Below are positions 45,537-55,880 of a stretch of DNA of 64,000 nucleotides, piece after piece. How positions within the stretch are numbered: the first letter of the stretch is position 1; each line of letters opens with the position of its first letter. Position numbers and translations under genes: made by a program. This DNA comes from Streptococcus marimammalium DSM 18627 (GTDB lineage: Bacteria; Bacillota; Bacilli; Lactobacillales; Streptococcaceae), in the NCBI RefSeq assembly GCF_000380045.1, contig NZ_KB904340.1:124001-188000 (forward strand). The letters run 5' to 3'. Below the pieces are notes generated by a model. It searched no databases, was not told the DNA's origin, and saw only the letters and a list, made by a program, of their open reading frames with translations.

Positions 45537-46049
45537 TTAAAAATGCATCAAGACCTTGTAATCATAATCACCAATAGCTTCTCTTCCTTTTAAATCATCT
45601 AATTCGATTAAAAAGGCACAACCTGCAACAATACCACCCATTTTTTCAACAAGCTCAATAGTTGCTTTAACAGTACCACCTGTAGCAAGCAAATCATCAA
45701 CAATCAATACTCTTTGCCCAGGTTTAATAGCATCAGCGTGCATGGTTAATGTATCAATACCGTATTCTTTTTCATAATCAGCTGAAATGACTTCGCGAGG
45801 TAATTTTCCAGGTTTACGAACTGGTGCAAAACCAATACCAAGTTCAAAAGCAACTGGACAACCAACAATGAAACCACGTGCTTCTGGACCAACAATCATA
45901 TCAATTTTTTTATCAGTTGCATACTGAACTATATCGCGTATAGCATAGCTATATGCATTTCCGTCTGCCATTAGAGGACTAATGTCTCTAAATTCAATTC
46001 CTTCTTTAGGATAATCCTTAATTGTCGCAATGTAATTTTTTAAATTCAT
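45537..46049 (-). CDS. apt: Adenine phosphoribosyltransferase
   Basis: This 170-residue enzyme makes AMP from adenine and PRPP. The N-terminus ([25 protein letters not shown]), the segment [15 protein letters not shown] (about 55-69) and the PRPP loop [20 protein letters not shown] (about 116-135) are typical. The start is set at ATG 46049; the frame is open nine codons upstream. It lies between the recJ cluster and dnaD, as in other streptococci. Confidence 0.95.
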   Translation of the reverse strand: MNLKNYIATIKDYPKEGIEFRDISPLMADGNAYSYAIRDIVQYATDKKIDMIVGPEARGFIVGCPVAFELGIGFAPVRKPGKLPREVISADYEKEYGIDTLTMHADAIKPGQRVLIVDDLLATGGTVKATIELVEKMGGIVAGCAFLIELDDLKGREAIGDYDYKVLMHF

Positions 46050-46129
46050 TTTTAATCTTTCTATGGCAACAGCCAAAATAGTTTATGTTATATTATATCA
46101 TGAATTTTATAAATGGTAAATTTATCAAT

Positions 46130-46492
46130 TTATAGAATGATTGCTTTCTCTTCTAAATTTTTCAAACATTCATTAAGGTAAATAGCATTATGTTCAGGAT
46201 AAATTGGCTTAGTAAGCGCCACTGCTTCTAAACTCTTGTATGCTTGTGTATTCTTACCTCTGTATAGAGGATTAAGCCATAATTTATCAGGTTTATAACC
46301 TCTTTTTGTCATTTCATTCATGATAAGTTGATGGTATTGAAATAATTTATAAGGACTGTGATTAAAAACATAGTTGACTGTAGCATGTTTTTTTCCCCAA
46401 CCAGAACCACGCAAGGCTGCACATTCTCTGTGTTGTCCTAAAAGCTGTTGTCTTGGTAATTTTTCAATCAAACATTCATGCCACAATCTCAT
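46130..46492 (-). CDS. Pyrimidine-dimer DNA glycosylase-like protein (T4 endonuclease V family)
   Basis: This 120-residue protein has the MRLWHECLIEKLPRQQLLGQHRECAALRG start and the compact helical layout of the small bacterial family related to T4 endonuclease V (Pyr_excise). That enzyme cuts DNA at UV-induced pyrimidine dimers using its N-terminal amine and a Glu near residue 23, and a Glu is present here in QHRE. The annotation is by motif memory and the activity is untested. It starts one base after the recJ stop, so repair genes are adjacent. Confidence 0.65.
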   Translation of the reverse strand: MRLWHECLIEKLPRQQLLGQHRECAALRGSGWGKKHATVNYVFNHSPYKLFQYHQLIMNEMTKRGYKPDKLWLNPLYRGKNTQAYKSLEAVALTKPIYPEHNAIYLNECLKNLEEKAIIL

Positions 46493-46493
46493 C

Positions 46494-48695
46494 TTATTTT
46501 CCTTTCAAATAGTGATAGATTTCCTCTGGGGTTCCTAAGGCCATTAATGACTGAAATGCTACAGTTTTTTTCAATTTTTGATAAGTATTGCTTTCACTAA
46601 TTTCACGTTTTTTGGCAGTTTTATTGACTGTCATTATCCCATCATTAATAATAACAAATTCAAGTTCTTCAAAAATTTGTATCATTTTAATTAGTAATAT
46701 TTTAGGGATTGATAAGTAATCAGAAAGCATATCTAATTTATGACGAATGTCAAAACTATCAAATTGAAAAATCGTTTTGTAAAGATGGGTGAACTGTTGT
46801 CTTGTTCCGTAACCTGATAAATAGTAAGGCATTGAAATTGAGTTTTTAAAATAAATAGCATCAAAATCGCGATTAACAAATAAGTTTTTTAAAGTCTCCT
46901 CGTCCTCAGGAATATCTGAAATAAGAACAATTTTGCTTTCTTTATCCTCTTCAATCGTTGGAATATTTTCTGGAGCCAGGGCATTTTTAGCTCTGATATC
47001 AATCAACTGGACGCCATTTACCTTAGCATCAACCAGCATCAGTTGAATGGACGTATTACCATTCCATTTATTAACTGATAAAGTTGTTACCATCTCAATA
47101 TTTTGTAACTGTTGAAATTCTTGAACCAAATGTCCAAAATTAAAAGCAACAACATCACATTCAACACCATCTTGAGTAATTCTCAATTTAAGATGATTTT
47201 TAGTTTCACCCATAGTTCTTGCAATTTTAACTGTGAAATTTCTTAGTAAGAAACAGGGTTTTTTATTACCCATACCAAAAGGAGCTAGCCTATCAAAGCT
47301 TTTTAACAGTGAAAAATCAATATCAGAGAGATTAAGAAAAGCATCAATTGAAAGATTATTTTTTTTAGTTCCTTCAAGATGATTGGCAATCATATCATCA
47401 CGAACTGCTTTTGACAAAGTAGCTATCTGACAAGTTTCAATAGTCATCCCAGCAGCACCACTATGCCCTCCAAAAGCAACAAATAAATCACGATTTTTAT
47501 TAAGAGCTTCAAAAAGATCGAAACTATCTGGACTTCTACCACTACCTTTTGCATAATCACCATCAATTGTTAGAACAATAACAGGCTGACTAATTTGTTC
47601 TAAAATACGACCAGCAACAATCCCTAAAACACCAGGATGCCATCCTTCTTTAGCCAAAATTTGAATTGGTTGTGTTTTATCAACCATAAGCATTGCTTCA
47701 TCATAAATAGATTGAACCAAAGTTTTTCTTTCATCATTTTTAGCTTGAATCATTAATGCAATTTGGTGAGTTTCTTCTTCATCAAAGCCAGTTAGTAACT
47801 CAATTGCTGGACTTGGGTCATCTAATCTACCAAGAGCATTAAGTTGTGGGGCTAAAATAAAGCCAATTGTTTCTTCACTGATACCATCTTTTTCAACATT
47901 TGATAGGTTTAATAGATCTAATAAGCCTAAACGTTCAGTATCTTTTAGGACTTCTAATCCCATTTTAACAAGTGTTCTGTTTTCACCCGTCAAACTAACC
48001 ATATCAGCAATGGTACCTATCGCTACTAAATCTAGTAATTCCGTAGGAATAGTTTCTAAAAGAGCACAGGCAAGTTTAAAAGCTACTCCACATCCTGCAA
48101 GATATTTAAAAGGATAATTCGCTCCATGATGCTCGGGATGAATAATGGCATAGGCATCTGGTAATTTAGCTGGCATACTATGGTGATCGGTAACGATAAC
48201 GTCAACACCCATTTCATTAGCATAGTTAATTGCTTCATGACCTGAAACACCGTTATCAACAGTGACAATGAGATTAACCTTTTCTTGTTCAATATAATAT
48301 TGATAAACACTTTTATTTGGTCCATATCCGTCGACAAATCGGTTTGGTAGATAGATAATACTTTCTGCGCCCAATGCTTCTAAGGTTTCTTTTAAAATAG
48401 AAGCGGCTGTCATACCATCAGCATCATAATCACCGTAAACGAGAATTTTTTCATTAATTTCAACAGCCCGTCGAATTCTATCAACTGCTTTTTTCATATC
48501 ATTTAATAAGAAAGGGTCGTGTAATTGTGAGATATCAGTTGATAGAAAATCATCAAGTTGTTCTTTCGTTTGAATCCCTCTATGATAAAGAATTTGATCG
48601 GCAATCGTATCAATACCTTCTTTTTTAGGAAAATCACAATCATTAAAAAATTTTTTATTTTCAGGTAATAACCAATTATATTTTGGTGAAATCAT
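46494..48695 (-). CDS. recJ: Single-stranded-DNA exonuclease RecJ
   Basis: This 733-residue 5'-3' ssDNA exonuclease of the DHH family has DYDADGMTAA (about 81-90), VTVDNGVSG, VTDHHSMPAKLPDAYAIIHP (about 164-183) and the DHHA1 region GGHSGAAGMT (about 418-427). A C-terminal extension (about 570-733, including a helical LDMLSDYLSIPKILLIKMIQIFEEL part) is the RecJ_C type found in Firmicutes, longer than in E. coli. It acts in recombination and base-excision repair. The start overlaps the SDR stop by four bases. Confidence 0.95.
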   Translation of the reverse strand: MISPKYNWLLPENKKFFNDCDFPKKEGIDTIADQILYHRGIQTKEQLDDFLSTDISQLHDPFLLNDMKKAVDRIRRAVEINEKILVYGDYDADGMTAASILKETLEALGAESIIYLPNRFVDGYGPNKSVYQYYIEQEKVNLIVTVDNGVSGHEAINYANEMGVDVIVTDHHSMPAKLPDAYAIIHPEHHGANYPFKYLAGCGVAFKLACALLETIPTELLDLVAIGTIADMVSLTGENRTLVKMGLEVLKDTERLGLLDLLNLSNVEKDGISEETIGFILAPQLNALGRLDDPSPAIELLTGFDEEETHQIALMIQAKNDERKTLVQSIYDEAMLMVDKTQPIQILAKEGWHPGVLGIVAGRILEQISQPVIVLTIDGDYAKGSGRSPDSFDLFEALNKNRDLFVAFGGHSGAAGMTIETCQIATLSKAVRDDMIANHLEGTKKNNLSIDAFLNLSDIDFSLLKSFDRLAPFGMGNKKPCFLLRNFTVKIARTMGETKNHLKLRITQDGVECDVVAFNFGHLVQEFQQLQNIEMVTTLSVNKWNGNTSIQLMLVDAKVNGVQLIDIRAKNALAPENIPTIEEDKESKIVLISDIPEDEETLKNLFVNRDFDAIYFKNSISMPYYLSGYGTRQQFTHLYKTIFQFDSFDIRHKLDMLSDYLSIPKILLIKMIQIFEELEFVIINDGIMTVNKTAKKREISESNTYQKLKKTVAFQSLMALGTPEEIYHYLKGK

Positions 48696-49462
48696 TTGAA
48701 ATTAAAAACCTTCCTTGCTAACATATCAGATAGTTTAGGGAACAAAACATAGCATTTATGAGCAATATTTAAAAGTAGAGGAAGATTGATATCACGCTTA
48801 TTTTTCCCCATATATTTAATGATTTTTTGAGCAACATCATCAGCTTCTAAGGTGAATCTTTCTACCATTTTTAAATAACCACCTGATGGATCTGCTCTAT
48901 CAAAGAAATTTGTTTTAATTGGACCAGGATTAACCGTTGTAACATAAACATTGTCTTTAGCTAGTTCTAAACGAAGAGCATTTGAAAAACCTATCACAGC
49001 AAATTTTGTTGCTGAATAGATACTTGATTTATTTGAAGCAATAAGACCTGCCATACTAGCAATATTAATAATATGCCCATGTTTTTTTTGAGCCATTCTT
49101 TGACCAACTAATCTTGAAAATTGAATGGTGGCAAAAGTATTAACATCAAACATTTCACGTATTTCATCATTAGTAAAATTAGTAAAATCTTTAAATTCAC
49201 CAAAACCTGCATTATTTATCATGACATCAATTTGGCCAAACTGTTTGTAGATGTCATCAACCATATCACTAATTGCCTTGTCATCACGTAAATTAAGTGA
49301 CTTATAAAAATAATGTTCTGATGATCCATAAATACGTTGTAATTTCTCTTTTTGACGACTTAGTAAAATCAAGTAGTCACTATTTGGTAGTTGTTTAACG
49401 ATTGATTGCGCCAAACCACCACCGGCACCTGTAATAACTATCACTCTTTTTTTTCTATTCAT
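48692..49462 (-). CDS. Short-chain dehydrogenase/reductase
   Basis: This 256-residue classical SDR has the cofactor motif [17 protein letters not shown] (about 9-25), NNAGFGEF (about 84-91), the catalytic Ser in [25 protein letters not shown] and YxxxK at YSATK (about 154-158). The substrate is unknown. It resembles the DltE/YqjQ-like group that sits beside rnz in Gram-positive bacteria. It overlaps rnz upstream and recJ downstream, each by four bases. Confidence 0.88.
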   Translation of the reverse strand: MNRKKRVIVITGAGGGLAQSIVKQLPNSDYLILLSRQKEKLQRIYGSSEHYFYKSLNLRDDKAISDMVDDIYKQFGQIDVMINNAGFGEFKDFTNFTNDEIREMFDVNTFATIQFSRLVGQRMAQKKHGHIINIASMAGLIASNKSSIYSATKFAVIGFSNALRLELAKDNVYVTTVNPGPIKTNFFDRADPSGGYLKMVERFTLEADDVAQKIIKYMGKNKRDINLPLLLNIAHKCYVLFPKLSDMLARKVFNFK

Positions 49463-50391
49463 TTAATAATAATCTCTTCTAAATCCTTCACCACATGAGT
49501 GTTTTCAAAAATCGTTTTTGCATCTTTTTCTAATTGGCGAATATCCCTTGATAAAAAGCGTGCACTAACATGATTTAATAATAATTGTTTTGCTCCAGCT
49601 TCTTTGGCGACCTCTGCAGCTTGCATATTAGTAGAATGTGCATGATTTTTTGCAATTTTTTCATCACCTTTACCATAAGTTGACTCATGAACAAGTACGT
49701 CAGCTCCTAAAGCTAGACGAACACTAGCATCTGTTTTTCTTGTATCTCCTAAAATGGTAATAATTTTTCCTTTTTTAGGGTCAGATAAATAGTCTTTTGC
49801 TTTAATTGTTCGTCCATCTAATAAGGTAACATCCTGACCATGTTTTAATTGACCAAATAAGGGACCAAACGGTACTCCTGCTTTTTTTAAACCTTCAGCA
49901 TCTAACGTACCTTCTAAATCTTTTTGCATTATTCGATAACCAATACTAAGAATGCTGTGGTCAAGTTTTTCAGCAAAAACGATAAATTTGTCAGATTCAA
50001 AAATCTTTCCTAGTTGCTTTTCTTCTAACTCATTAAATTTAATTCGATAAGGTAAACGAGAACCTGTCACTCGTAAACTTGATAAGACATAACTTCTAAT
50101 CCCAACAGGACCAAAAATGTCAATATCCGTTTGTTTATCATTTGCTTGGAAGGAACGACTTGATAAAAAACCAGGAAGACCAAGTACATGATCACCGTGT
50201 AAGTGGCTGATAAAGACTTTCCTTACTTTTCTAGGTTTAATTGTTGTTTCTAGAATTTGTCTTTGGGTTCCTTCTCCACAATCAAACATCCAAATTTCGT
50301 TAATTTCATCGAGCAATTTTAAAACGAGACTTGACACATTTCTTGTTTTTGAAGGTTGCCCTGCACTAGTTCCTAAAAATTGAATTTCCAT
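49459..50391 (-). CDS. rnz: Ribonuclease Z
   Basis: This 310-residue tRNA 3' processing endonuclease of the metallo-beta-lactamase fold has [21 protein letters not shown] at the start, the metal motif [15 protein letters not shown] (about 60-74), ILGDTRKT (about 211) and the C-terminal [29 protein letters not shown] (about 248-276). It cuts precursor tRNAs just after the discriminator base. It is coupled to the following SDR gene. Confidence 0.96.
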   Translation of the reverse strand: MEIQFLGTSAGQPSKTRNVSSLVLKLLDEINEIWMFDCGEGTQRQILETTIKPRKVRKVFISHLHGDHVLGLPGFLSSRSFQANDKQTDIDIFGPVGIRSYVLSSLRVTGSRLPYRIKFNELEEKQLGKIFESDKFIVFAEKLDHSILSIGYRIMQKDLEGTLDAEGLKKAGVPFGPLFGQLKHGQDVTLLDGRTIKAKDYLSDPKKGKIITILGDTRKTDASVRLALGADVLVHESTYGKGDEKIAKNHAHSTNMQAAEVAKEAGAKQLLLNHVSARFLSRDIRQLEKDAKTIFENTHVVKDLEEIIIK

Positions 50392-50418
50392 ACTTTTTCG
50401 ATACTTTCTAATCTATAG

Positions 50419-51054
50419 CTATTCTTTTTCAATATAAATAATTACTTGTCTTTGCTTAAATTGATAATATTTTTTCCCAAAATAATTTTTAGATGCTTCT
50501 AGTAATTCATCTTCATTAAAACTAGCAATTTCAATAACATCACCTTTTAATAGCTTAATTTCAGTAACTAAAAATTCTGTTTGTGGGATGATTTTAGCAT
50601 TTGTTTTATCAAATTCTTTTACCATCATTTTAATTTTATTATCTTCTTTAAATATTTTGTAATCAGGAAAAATTTGTGCAAGTTGTAATAGTATTTTTTC
50701 AGTTATCTTTGCTGGTTTTTCACTAAAAACTTGTGCAACTTCCAGTTCACTTTCATAAGAAAATCCATAAGCCTTTCCTGATAAATTTAATCTAACAAAA
50801 GGATTTTTTTCAATAAAACTTGGCTCATCATCAAATAATTGAAGAGCTAAGCTCAGTTGAAAATAATAATCGGTTGCTGCTTTAGGGGATTGTTTTTGAT
50901 AAATCTCAGCAAAGTAAGCATTGATAACACTCGGTGGCGGCGTAATCAAGCGTATCACATCTCTTTCTTCCATATTTTTAAAAAGATGGGTCAAGTAATT
51001 TCGATCAAGATTAGTAAAACCACCATAAGTCATTGCTAATTTAAGATAATCCAT
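50419..51054 (-). CDS. Conserved hypothetical protein between hflX and rnz
   Basis: I cannot assign a function to this 211-residue soluble protein. It begins MDYLKLAMTYGGFTNLDRNYLTHLF and contains a strand-rich middle with RLITPPPSVINAYFAEIYQKQSPKAATDYYFQLSLAL. Its C-terminus alternates strands (QFKQRQVIIYIEKE). It occurs between hflX and rnz in other streptococci, where database labels such as cystathionine beta-lyase have no visible support: it lacks a PLP-enzyme lysine motif and the needed length. It starts 14 bases inside hflX, so it is co-translated with that GTPase. Confidence 0.7.
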   Translation of the reverse strand: MDYLKLAMTYGGFTNLDRNYLTHLFKNMEERDVIRLITPPPSVINAYFAEIYQKQSPKAATDYYFQLSLALQLFDDEPSFIEKNPFVRLNLSGKAYGFSYESELEVAQVFSEKPAKITEKILLQLAQIFPDYKIFKEDNKIKMMVKEFDKTNAKIIPQTEFLVTEIKLLKGDVIEIASFNEDELLEASKNYFGKKYYQFKQRQVIIYIEKE

Positions 51055-52288
51055 GATAAAATTCCTCTAGCTTCCATTTATCTTTCGAAGAAATATAGCC
51101 TTTAACTGCTATTGTACCATCTTTCAAGTTGTCTTCATCTAAAAAAGCCAGTTGACTCAACTTAAATAATTGATAACTATTTTCGGGTTTGATTATCATG
51201 TTAAAAGGGTGAAATAGCTTCTTAATTTCATCAATAATAATTGAACGAATTCTATTTGAAGCATTAGGTGATTTAGCAGAAATCATCACTCTTGGATGAA
51301 GATTTGGCACAAAATTATCTACCAAGTCCATTTTGTTGTAAACAGCTAGACGAGGTATATTAGTCATATCAAGCTCTGTTAATAAATCTTGAACAACCTT
51401 TTCTTGTTCAAGATGATTGGGATCGCTAGCATCAATAACATGGAGTAATAAATCTACTTGACGACTTTCTTCAAGAGTTGATTTGAAAGCAGCAACCAGT
51501 TCTGTTGGTAAATCTTGAATGAAACCAACAGTATCGGTTAGTGTTGCTTGAAACCTGTCTTTAAGATAAACTTGCTTTGTTGAAGCATCAAGAGTTGCAA
51601 ACAATTCATTAGCTTCATAATGACTGTTGTCAGTCAAAAGATTCATAATAGTTGACTTACCTGCATTGGTATAACCAATCAGTCCTATATTAAATGAAGA
51701 TGAAGCTACTCTTTTTTCTCTAGTCGTTTCTCTATTTTTAGCAACAATTTTTAATTTTTTTTCAATATCATTAATTTGATTTCTTATGGATCGTCTATTT
51801 AATTCAAGTTGACTTTCTCCTGGTCCCCGACTTCCAATACCACCAGCTTGGCGACTTAGCATAATGCCATGTCCAACTAATCTAGGTAAAAGATACTTTA
51901 ATTGAGCCAGTTGAACTTGTAGTTTTCCTTCATGGCTTCTTGCTCTCATCGCAAAAATATCAAGAATTAACTGCATGCGATCAATAACTTTAACACCAAG
52001 TTTTGTTTCAAGATTAATGTTTTGTCTGGCAGTTAAACGATTATTAACAATAACTGTATCTATTTTCTGTGCAATAATAATTTGCTTAATCTCTTCTAAT
52101 TTACCTTTACCGATAAAAGTAGTACTGTCGTATTTTTCTCTATTTTGTATAAGATTGTCAATAACAAATCCACCAGCAGTTTTGGCTAATTGTTCTAATT
52201 CAAGCATTGACATTAAAATATTATTATCATTTGGTAAGGATACACCTAATAAGATAACCCGTTCTTGCTTTTTTTTGGTTTCAAGCAT
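51041..52288 (-). CDS. hflX: Ribosome-associated GTPase HflX
   Basis: This 415-residue GTPase splits stalled ribosomes during stress. The N-terminal HflX domain (about 1-190) includes the glycine-rich GGIGSRGPGESQLELNRR. The G domain (about 200-360) has G1 GYTNAGKST, G3 DTVGFI and G4 NKMDLV. A short C-terminal domain follows. A TATGGTATAATA promoter is at about 52327-52318 and AGAGAGGAGA before the ATG. It heads the hflX-211aa-rnz-SDR-recJ series. Confidence 0.95.
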   Translation of the reverse strand: MLETKKKQERVILLGVSLPNDNNILMSMLELEQLAKTAGGFVIDNLIQNREKYDSTTFIGKGKLEEIKQIIIAQKIDTVIVNNRLTARQNINLETKLGVKVIDRMQLILDIFAMRARSHEGKLQVQLAQLKYLLPRLVGHGIMLSRQAGGIGSRGPGESQLELNRRSIRNQINDIEKKLKIVAKNRETTREKRVASSSFNIGLIGYTNAGKSTIMNLLTDNSHYEANELFATLDASTKQVYLKDRFQATLTDTVGFIQDLPTELVAAFKSTLEESRQVDLLLHVIDASDPNHLEQEKVVQDLLTELDMTNIPRLAVYNKMDLVDNFVPNLHPRVMISAKSPNASNRIRSIIIDEIKKLFHPFNMIIKPENSYQLFKLSQLAFLDEDNLKDGTIAVKGYISSKDKWKLEEFYHGLS

Positions 52289-52345
52289 TAGTTGTCTCCT
52301 CTCTTTTAATCATCTATATATTATACCATAAAACTACTGTTAAAA

Positions 52346-52382
52346 TCTAACTAAAAAAAGGCTTTATTCAGCCTCTTTTTGA
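52346..52382 (-). terminator. Terminator overlapping the 3' end of miaA
   Basis: On the minus strand AAAAAGAGGCT and AGCCTTTTTTT form a hairpin that includes the miaA stop codon, followed by a T run. The hflX promoter lies 20 bases further on. Confidence 0.75.
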
Positions 52383-53260
52383 CTTAAAAATATTTTAACG
52401 TTTTGATCGATAATTTCAATAATATTGTTTTCATTCATTTGAAAAAAGGTGACAGCCATCCTATTTTTAAACCAGGTTATCTGCCTTTTTGCAAATCGTC
52501 GAGTATTTTGTTTTAATTGATTAATGGCTTCTTCTAGTGATATTTTTCCTTCGAAATAAGGGAAAAATTCCTTATAACCAATTCCTTTTGTAGCTTGGCT
52601 ATTTGGAAAGTTATCATAAAGCCATTTTGCTTCCTCTAGTATTCCTTTTGCCATCATCTTATCAACGCGTTGATTAATACGATCATAAAGTTTTTCTCTC
52701 TCATCATTTAAACCAATAATTAATGTGTCAAAATGTGGAGGTTGATTTTCTAAATCTCTACCAAACCTAGCAATTTCTAAACTTCTAATCGCTCTTCTAC
52801 GATTTAATTCACGAACTTCTAATTTTTCTTTTTTAACTAGTGCAAAGAGACTCTCATCGCTTAATTTTTCTAGGTACTTGCGATAGTCATTTACTTTTTT
52901 TTGATTCATATTTCCACCAAGATGATAGCCCTCTAATAAACTTTGAAGATAAAGACCAGTGCCACCTACAATAATTGGTATTTTTCCTTTTTTAACAATA
53001 ATATTAATGGCTTTTTTAGCCTCAGAAACAAAGTCAAAAACCGAATAATTATCTGCGATATCAACGATATCAATCAGATAATGAGGGACTTCTTCTTGTT
53101 CTTCTTTGGTGACTTTTGCTGTACCAATATTGAGATGTCGATAGACTTGTTGGCTATCACCACTAATAATTTCACCATTGTATTTTTTTGCAAGTCGAAT
53201 TCCTAGAGCCGTTTTTCCAATCGCTGTAGGCCCAAGGATAACAATTATTTTTGTTTTCAT
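52364..53260 (-). CDS. miaA: tRNA dimethylallyltransferase
   Basis: This 298-residue enzyme adds the isopentenyl group to A37 of UNN-reading tRNAs. The P-loop is [42 protein letters not shown] (from residue 8), with [15 protein letters not shown] (about 98-112) and [13 protein letters not shown]. The C-terminal [14 protein letters not shown] binds tRNA. It is divergent from the small DUF3042 gene. The adjacency to hflX is the same as in E. coli and most Firmicutes. Confidence 0.95.
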   Translation of the reverse strand: MKTKIIVILGPTAIGKTALGIRLAKKYNGEIISGDSQQVYRHLNIGTAKVTKEEQEEVPHYLIDIVDIADNYSVFDFVSEAKKAINIIVKKGKIPIIVGGTGLYLQSLLEGYHLGGNMNQKKVNDYRKYLEKLSDESLFALVKKEKLEVRELNRRRAIRSLEIARFGRDLENQPPHFDTLIIGLNDEREKLYDRINQRVDKMMAKGILEEAKWLYDNFPNSQATKGIGYKEFFPYFEGKISLEEAINQLKQNTRRFAKRQITWFKNRMAVTFFQMNENNIIEIIDQNVKIFLSQKEAE

Positions 53261-53329
53261 ACCTTTTCCTTGAATTTTTAGGCTTTTTTCGTTAGTATAT
53301 ATTATAACATAAGAAAAAGGAGAATCCCT

Positions 53330-53506
53330 ATGTCAAAAAATTATAGTTTCTTAAAAGGGTTGGCAACTGGTGTTGTTGGTACTTTAGTAACCGTTGCTAG
53401 TGCAGTATTTGCAGTTAAAAAAACCATCATTGAACCTGAAGAAAAAAAAGTCGCTTTTATTGAAGAAAATCGCAAAAAAGCTGCTCGCAGACGCGTATCA
53501 CGCTAA
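53330..53506 (+). CDS. DUF3042 family small protein
   Basis: This 58-residue protein starts [36 protein letters not shown]. One hydrophobic segment (residues about 10-29) is followed by a very basic tail ([13 protein letters not shown]), predicting a single-pass membrane protein with a cytoplasmic C-terminus. It matches the DUF3042 family of lactobacilli and streptococci, which has no known function. AAAAGGAGA lies 6 bases before the ATG and TATATTATAA supplies a -10. It is divergent from miaA and ends in a terminator shared with trhO. Confidence 0.85.
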   Translation: MSKNYSFLKGLATGVVGTLVTVASAVFAVKKTIIEPEEKKVAFIEENRKKAARRRVSR

Positions 53507-53512
53507 GTAAAA

Positions 53513-53552
53513 CATAAAAACAGGATTTAAACCAATCCTGTTTTTATTTGTA
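53513..53552. terminator. Bidirectional terminator between DUF3042 gene and trhO
   Basis: AAAAACAGGATT and AATCCTGTTTTT pair perfectly around TAAACC. Confidence 0.88.
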
Positions 53553-53566
53553 ATTTTACAGCTTGT

Positions 53567-54550
53567 TTATGCAATTACATCTATGGATTCACCAATTTTG
53601 TTGAGTGCTTTTTCCCATTCTTGTTTAGTTAAGCCATTTTCAGTAATGTAGCGATTTTTTTCATGTTGACGACACTCTTTAGAACAACCACGTAAGTATT
53701 TGTCTTCATTTTCCTTAGAAGTTAATATCTGACGATTACAAAACGGGTTACCACAATTAACATAGCGCTCACAAGGTGTACCATCAAACCAGTCAACGCC
53801 AACAATTTTAGGGTCTACTTGGTTGATTGGAACAGCAATACGTTCATCAAAGACATACATTTGTCCATCCCAAAGTTCACCCTTAACTTCAGGGTCTTTT
53901 CCATAAGTAGTAATACCACCATGTAATTGACCAACCTCTTCAAAGCCTTCACGTAATAGCCAACCAGAGAATTTTTCACAACGGACACCACCAGTACAGT
54001 ATGTGACAATTTTTTTATCCATGAATTTTTCTTTATTGTCTCTAATCCATTTTGGTAATTCTCTAAAGTTTCTGATTTCTGGTCTTACTGCTCCACGGAA
54101 ATGACCTAGATCATACTCATAATCATTACGTGCGTCAATAACAACAGTGTCTTTATCAAGAATCGCATCTTTAAATTCTTTTGGTGAAAGGTATTTCCCA
54201 GTCAACTCTAAAGGATTAACATCATCTTCTAGTCCTAAGTGGACAATTTCACGTTTGTAGCGAACAAACATTTTTTTAAAGGCATCTGTTCTTTCTTTAT
54301 CATACTTAAACCACAAATCAGCAAATCGCTCATCGCTATGAACATAGTCCATATATTTTTGGGTGATTTCATAATTACCTGAAACAGTACCATTGATTCC
54401 TTCATCAGAAATAATGATGCGTCCTTTTAATCCAATGCTTTTACAAAAAGCTAAATGCTCTTTTGCATACTCCTTTGCATTCTCAATTGGTGTGTATTTG
54501 TAGTATAGTAACACTCTTATTTTATCTGTCAAAATATTCTCCTTATTCAT
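53567..54550 (-). CDS. trhO: tRNA uridine(34) hydroxylase (rhodanese family)
   Basis: This 327-residue enzyme of the YceA/TrhO family installs the hydroxyl of 5-hydroxyuridine at the tRNA wobble position. After an N-terminal acylphosphatase-like domain ([21 protein letters not shown], about 35-55) comes a rhodanese domain (about 120-220) with the active Cys in [17 protein letters not shown]-terminal Cys-rich zinc-like segment follows ([17 protein letters not shown] and [16 protein letters not shown]). Length matches the Gram-positive family. It appears monocistronic. Confidence 0.93.
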   Translation of the reverse strand: MNKENILTDKIRVLLYYKYTPIENAKEYAKEHLAFCKSIGLKGRIIISDEGINGTVSGNYEITQKYMDYVHSDERFADLWFKYDKERTDAFKKMFVRYKREIVHLGLEDDVNPLELTGKYLSPKEFKDAILDKDTVVIDARNDYEYDLGHFRGAVRPEIRNFRELPKWIRDNKEKFMDKKIVTYCTGGVRCEKFSGWLLREGFEEVGQLHGGITTYGKDPEVKGELWDGQMYVFDERIAVPINQVDPKIVGVDWFDGTPCERYVNCGNPFCNRQILTSKENEDKYLRGCSKECRQHEKNRYITENGLTKQEWEKALNKIGESIDVIA

Positions 54551-54668
54551 TTAAATAGTCTCATTGAGTATACTCTTTTTTAATGAATATGGCAACTTTT
54601 TGAAATAAAAAAATGAGTGGTTAAAAATATTAAAAAAAAATAAAGTTTTAGTAAGTTTATGTAGATAG

Positions 54669-54696
54669 TTGACTGAAATCAAAGATAGTGTAAAAT
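54669..54696 (+). promoter_or_regulatory. ald promoter
   Basis: TTGACT (54669-54674), a 16-base spacer and TAAAAT (54691-54696). AAAGGAAG follows about 8 bases before the ald ATG. Confidence 0.65.
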
Positions 54697-54741
54697 ATGT
54701 ACATAGAGTTTTAAACAAAAAGTTGAAGAAAGGAAGAAAAT

Positions 54742-55845
54742 ATGATTATAGGTGTTCCAAAAGAAATTAAAACACATGAAAATCGTGTTGGATTGACTCC
54801 AGCAGGTGTACTTTCCTTAAAACAAAACGGTCATGAAGTACTTATTGAGACAAATGCAGGCTTAGGATCTGGTTTTACTAATGAAGAATACATTGAGCAA
54901 GGTGCCAAAATTGTTGCTTCTGCTAAGGAGGCTTGGGATGTAGATTTTGTCATTAAAGTTAAAGAACCTCTTAAAGAAGAGTATGTTTTTTTCAAGGAAG
55001 GACTTGTTCTTTTTACCTACCTTCACTTAGCTCCTGCACCTGAATTAACAAAAGCACTCTTAGACAGTAAAATCATCGCGATTGCTTATGAAACTGTCGA
55101 AAAAGATGGTCTCTTGCCACTACTTAATCCAATGAGTGAGGTTGCTGGTCGGATGGCTGTCCAAATTGGAACTCATTATCTCACAAAAATTAACAATGGT
55201 CTTGGTATATTAATTGGTGGTGTTCCTGGTGTTAAAAAAGGAAAAGTTGTTATTATTGGAGGGGGCGTTGTTGGTACTAATGCTGCCCAAATGGCCGTTG
55301 GGTTAGGTGCAGATGTTACTATCTTAGATGTTAACCTTAAACGATTAGCTGAATTAAATGCACAATTTGGTAATAGTATTCAAACCTTGATGTCAAATCC
55401 GCTTAATATTGCTAAAGAAGTTAAAGAAGCAGACCTTCTTATTGGTGCTGTTTTAATTCCAGGTGCACGTGCTCCTAAACTTGTAACAAGTGAAATAATT
55501 TCTACTATGAAAAATGGAACAGTTGTAATTGATGTCGCTGTTGATCAAGGTGGAATTATTGAAACTGCTGATCATTCAACCACTCATGATGAACCTGTTT
55601 ATGTGGTGAATGGAGTTACCCACTATGCTGTTGCAAATATGCCTGGTGCTGTTCCAAGGACATCAACAATTGCACTCACAAATGTAACTTTACCATATGC
55701 CATTGAAATAGCAAATAAGGGAGTTGAACAAGCACTTAGAGATAATAAAGCACTTTACAATGGTGTTAACATCTACCGTGGTCTTTTAACCAATGAGTCT
55801 GTAGCTAAATCTCTAGACTTATTCTATTCAGAATTAAATTTATAA
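54742..55845 (+). CDS. ald: Alanine dehydrogenase
   Basis: This 367-residue NAD enzyme interconverts alanine and pyruvate plus ammonia. It has [20 protein letters not shown] at the N-terminus with the substrate Arg, [13 protein letters not shown] near residue 96 with the catalytic His, the Rossmann motif [30 protein letters not shown] (about 170-199) and the C-terminal [16 protein letters not shown]. It is full length, with its own promoter and terminator. It may use alanine as a nitrogen or carbon source, or recycle NADH. Confidence 0.96.
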   Translation: MIIGVPKEIKTHENRVGLTPAGVLSLKQNGHEVLIETNAGLGSGFTNEEYIEQGAKIVASAKEAWDVDFVIKVKEPLKEEYVFFKEGLVLFTYLHLAPAPELTKALLDSKIIAIAYETVEKDGLLPLLNPMSEVAGRMAVQIGTHYLTKINNGLGILIGGVPGVKKGKVVIIGGGVVGTNAAQMAVGLGADVTILDVNLKRLAELNAQFGNSIQTLMSNPLNIAKEVKEADLLIGAVLIPGARAPKLVTSEIISTMKNGTVVIDVAVDQGGIIETADHSTTHDEPVYVVNGVTHYAVANMPGAVPRTSTIALTNVTLPYAIEIANKGVEQALRDNKALYNGVNIYRGLLTNESVAKSLDLFYSELNL

Positions 55846-55849
55846 GTTT

Positions 55850-55880
55850 AAAAAGAAGTTGCTAAAGCAACTTCTTTTTA
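55850..55880. terminator. Terminator between ald and addA
   Basis: AAAGAAGTTGCT and AGCAACTTCTTT pair around AA, with a T run on the plus side. It can serve both convergent genes. Confidence 0.9.

Noticed and set aside
50419-51054. Annotation as cystathionine beta-lyase
   Set aside because: At 211 residues, with no PLP lysine motif or large-domain fold signature, it cannot be that enzyme.
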